Positions 61,435 to 64,000 of a DNA stretch of 64,000 nucleotides are shown in pieces. The stretch covers positions 7,224,041 to 7,288,040 of the forward strand of contig NC_044011.1 in NCBI RefSeq assembly GCF_900496995.4, written 5' to 3'. Every line of letters starts with the position of its first letter. Positions within the stretch are counted from its first letter, which is position 1. The stretch is from Aquila chrysaetos chrysaetos. Taxonomy: Eukaryota; Chordata; Aves; Accipitriformes; Accipitridae. The notes beneath the pieces were generated by a model. That model was not told the origin of the DNA, did no database searches, and saw only the letters and a list, made by a program, of their open reading frames with translations. The position numbers were made by a program, and so were the translations under genes.

Positions 61435-61678
61435 AAAGCATGTTGCCACTGAAATAGTGACTGTCAGCATCTGAAAAGTTAGTTCCTAAGGACTGCTCAG
61501 TGACACATGCCTGTTTTAGAGGGTGAGGTAAAATAGGGAGCCCTGCAACAGGAAGGGGGCTGCCTACTCTTTTTCACAACAGACAGATGTGCCAACATGC
61601 AGTCTGAGATATTGCTCTCTTTTACTTTCTCTTTGTCAGGGGGAGCCAACCTACTTGCATATTCTTTTTCAACAGTTC

Positions 61679-62662
61679 TCAGGTTCTCTCAGTCCTGCTT
61701 GGACTCCTGAACCTCTGTGGTACACATGGGGAGTAACATAGCTTTGCTACTGTCCTTCGAAGGGCTTCCTTGACTTCCTTGTTCCTCAGGCTATAAATCA
61801 TAGGGTTGAGCATGGGAATTGCCAGAGTATAAAACACAGAGATGATCTTCTCATGCTTCACAGAGTATTTTGAACTGGGTCGTAAGTACATGAAGGAGCC
61901 TGTCCCATAGAACATGGTAACAGCAGTGAGGTGGGAAGCACAGGTGGAGAAGGCTTTGCGTCTGCCTTTGGCGGATTTAATCTTGTGGATGGTAACCCCA
62001 ATGCAGATGTAAGAGATGAGAATGAGGACCATGGTTGAGATGACGAGCACAGTAGCACAGGTGAAATGGACCACGTCGGTGATGTAAGTGTCAGAGCAGG
62101 AGAGCTTCAGGATGGGAGGCACATCGCAGAAGAAATGATTGATGGTGTTGGAATTGCAGAAGGACAGGTGGAATATAAATAGTGTCTGAATAGTTGCATT
62201 CATGCAGCTCATGAAGTAGGAGCCACACACAAGGAGCACACAGAACCTCTTGGACATAATGACAGGGTAAAGCAAGGGGTTGCAGATGGCTATAAACCGG
62301 TCATATGCCATCACGGCCAGAAGGTAGCACTCTCCTGTCACTGCGATGCAGAATAGGAAAAGCTGAGCTGTGCATGCTGTGTAGGATATGACTTTTGTCT
62401 CAGCCACAAAGGTCATGAGTGTGGTAGGTATAATGATGGTGGAGTAGCTGACATCTAAGAAGGAAAGGCTGCTGATGAAGAAGTACATGGGGGTGTGGAG
62501 CTTGAAGTCAATCTGGATGAGCACAATCATCCCCAGATTTCCCACTAGGGTCAACAGATAGATCAGTAGAAACATCATGAAGAGAAGGACCTGCAACTTC
62601 AGGTTGTCTGTGAATCCCAACAAGATGAACTCAGTCACCACAGTGTGATTCCCATCTGCCAT
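61679..62662 (-). CDS. Olfactory receptor, class II, OR5/OR8/OR9-like, intact
   Basis: 327 residues. Seen: NHT glycosylation at residue 5, GN at 41-42, LHTPMYFF at 55-62, Cys97, [10 protein letters not shown] at 118-127 (DRF in place of DRY), [19 protein letters not shown] at 174-192, KAFSTCASH at 236-244, [15 protein letters not shown] at 283-297. The C-terminal tail runs about 15 residues past the usual end and is Ser/Arg-rich. A frame-extending ATG at 62710 was rejected because a strong acceptor (ttttctgcag, AG at 62693-62694) lies between it and the ATG at 62662. The sequence is closest to OR5/8/9 receptors. Ligand unknown. Confidence 0.94.
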   Translation of the reverse strand: MADGNHTVVTEFILLGFTDNLKLQVLLFMMFLLIYLLTLVGNLGMIVLIQIDFKLHTPMYFFISSLSFLDVSYSTIIIPTTLMTFVAETKVISYTACTAQLFLFCIAVTGECYLLAVMAYDRFIAICNPLLYPVIMSKRFCVLLVCGSYFMSCMNATIQTLFIFHLSFCNSNTINHFFCDVPPILKLSCSDTYITDVVHFTCATVLVISTMVLILISYICIGVTIHKIKSAKGRRKAFSTCASHLTAVTMFYGTGSFMYLRPSSKYSVKHEKIISVFYTLAIPMLNPMIYSLRNKEVKEALRRTVAKLCYSPCVPQRFRSPSRTERT

Positions 62663-62692
62663 CTTATTGTAGGTGGGAAAGCCAAGATTACA

Positions 62693-62712
62693 CTGCAGAA
62701 AACAAGGCAAAC
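62693..62712 (-). promoter_or_regulatory. 3' splice acceptor before OR
   Basis: On the minus strand a pyrimidine-rich tract ending ttttctgcag precedes the coding exon, giving 30 nt of 5'UTR before the ATG at 62662. It decides the start of this gene. Confidence 0.65.
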
Positions 62713-63675
62713 ACAGACTATCTGTTAGTGGGTCAAACTGGCTCTCATCAGGCTGATCTATGATGAAGCTATAATTTGTGTATCTTCCTATTCATGTTTT
62801 TCAAGCTCTGAACTCAAATTATCTCGTAGGCATTTCCTGCTTTTCAAAGGCTTGTATTCTTTCTGTGTACTCTGAAGGAGCACAGGTTAACAAATCACAC
62901 TTTTGCCTGCAAGTCTCACTATCTCCCCCTCCCCACTTAGTTTAACTCCTGAGGTGGTAATCTGCACAGCAGGCACTAACCCTATAGTATGTTTCACTTC
63001 ACCTATTTTAGCTATCATGTACTCAAACATGACTTGAAATGCTTGTTTTTCCCATTTTATATAGACATCATCTGGACAATTAACTTTGTAAATTGTTGGA
63101 ATATAAAGGTAAACACACACTAAACTAGGAAAATCTCCAAAGTTGTACCCTATCACTATGACAAAATTATATTTTGGGGCAATTATTGTAAGCAGAAGGC
63201 CAAAGCTAGGGGTTTGGAAAAGCTCAGCTATAAATACTTATGGCATTTCAGGCTGAAAGGGAGCAGAGCTTCTGCTTTGCTGTTGCTTCCATAAATCAGA
63301 GAATAAAATGAGAATTATAATTAGTTGAATTCTCAGGCATAGTCTGCTTATGAAGTCTAAAAATAAGCTTTCTATTCCCAGGACTAAAAAATTAAAGAGA
63401 GACCTTGGAAGGACTGGTTTTGCCCATTTCCAAGGAAGAATGAACTCTACTTATGTAACTTCTTGAAACATTGGTCTAATTTGTTCTTTAAAATCTCCAG
63501 TACCATAGATTTCCCATGGTCCCCATTCACTTCTGTTTCTTCTTAAAAAGTTAATGTTATTCAGTTTTCTCCTAAAGATTAACCCAAATTTTCCCATTGT
63601 AATTTAACTGAAAAACTTTTTATGTCTTCCCCTCCCATTGTGGGCAAAAGAAACCACTTTTCCCCTTCCACCATT
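62713..63675. other. Intergenic sequence upstream of OR
   Basis: The 89-codon minus ORF 62887-63156 has no recognisable domain. No repeats seen. Non-coding exons of the OR may lie here. Confidence 0.4.
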
Positions 63676-63812
63676 ACATAGAATCATAAAATTATAGAAT
63701 ATCTCAAGTTGGAAGGGATCCACAAGGATGATCAAGTCCAACTCCATGCTCCTCACAGGACTACCTAAAACTAAACCATACAACTAAGAGCGTTGTCCAG
63801 ATGCTCTTTGAG
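63676..63812 (-). mobile_element. CR1 LINE 3' end fragment
   Basis: The reversed, mutated tail ('catagaatcataaaattata') is followed by 'caagttggaagggatccac' and 'gtccaactccatgctcct'. It is an older CR1 type, 5'-truncated. The remaining 190 bp to the window end are unassigned. Confidence 0.85.
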
Positions 63813-64000
63813 TATATGCATTTTTCCACTATCAGTTTTAATGTTTTTTTCCCTAGACTATCTCCTGTAGGGTGTTAGTTCATTTTGTAAATTGTTATCT
63901 TGAATCAAATAGTTTCTTCTAATGGCAAACATGTCAAGCAGAACCTTAGCAAGATAAGAAAGTACTGCTTAGAAAGCTAGTGAACCCAGGTACCAAAATT

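Noticed and set aside
62663-62710. N-terminal extension of the OR to the ATG at 62710
   Set aside because: A strong splice acceptor falls inside it, and the ATG at 62662 gives a standard OR N-terminus.

Overview
The window looks like a bird nuclear genome segment. It has no bacterial-style operons. Instead there are many fragments of CR1 LINE retrotransposons (3' ends with the 8-bp ATTCTATG repeat), several avian endogenous-retrovirus solo LTRs bounded by TG...CA with 5-bp target duplications, and single-exon class II olfactory receptor (OR) genes. The species cannot be fixed from the sequence.

Protein-coding content is a sparse OR cluster. Three intact ORs lie at 27384-28322 (-), 52741-53673 (+) and 61679-62662 (-). 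Two OR pseudogenes lie at 31239-31671 (-; at least four frameshifts, cut off after TM4) and 39716-40683 (-; frameshift in TM1 plus lost family residues). For two intact genes a 3' splice acceptor just upstream of the ATG supports the chosen start, as expected for ORs with non-coding 5' exons. No other host gene is convincing. A short broken secreted-type reading frame at 57314-58094 may be a retroviral env remnant.

Layout: 0-3.4 kb is dispersed repeat, a CR1 piece and a solo LTR. 3.4-8.5 kb is purine-rich DNA that looks like a decayed minisatellite. 8.5-15.5 kb is mostly unique, with CR1 pieces and two copies of an LTR-like repeat. 15.5-21.4 kb is a CR1 pile-up holding one near-full-length element (GC-rich 5'UTR, ORF1, endonuclease, reverse transcriptase, all broken). 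21.4-27.4 kb is AT-rich with a 1.1-kb solo LTR. 27.4-40.7 kb is the first OR block, mixed with CR1 and LTRs, including a solo LTR nested in a CR1. 40.7-52.7 kb is AT-rich with one LTR and a CR1 endonuclease fragment. 52.7-64 kb holds the other two intact ORs, with repeats between them.

I saw no new multi-gene system. The points most worth checking are the decayed array, the LTR-like repeat with internal tandem motifs, the nested solo LTR, the repeated loss of CR1 catalytic aspartates by a CpG-type change, and the possible env remnant.
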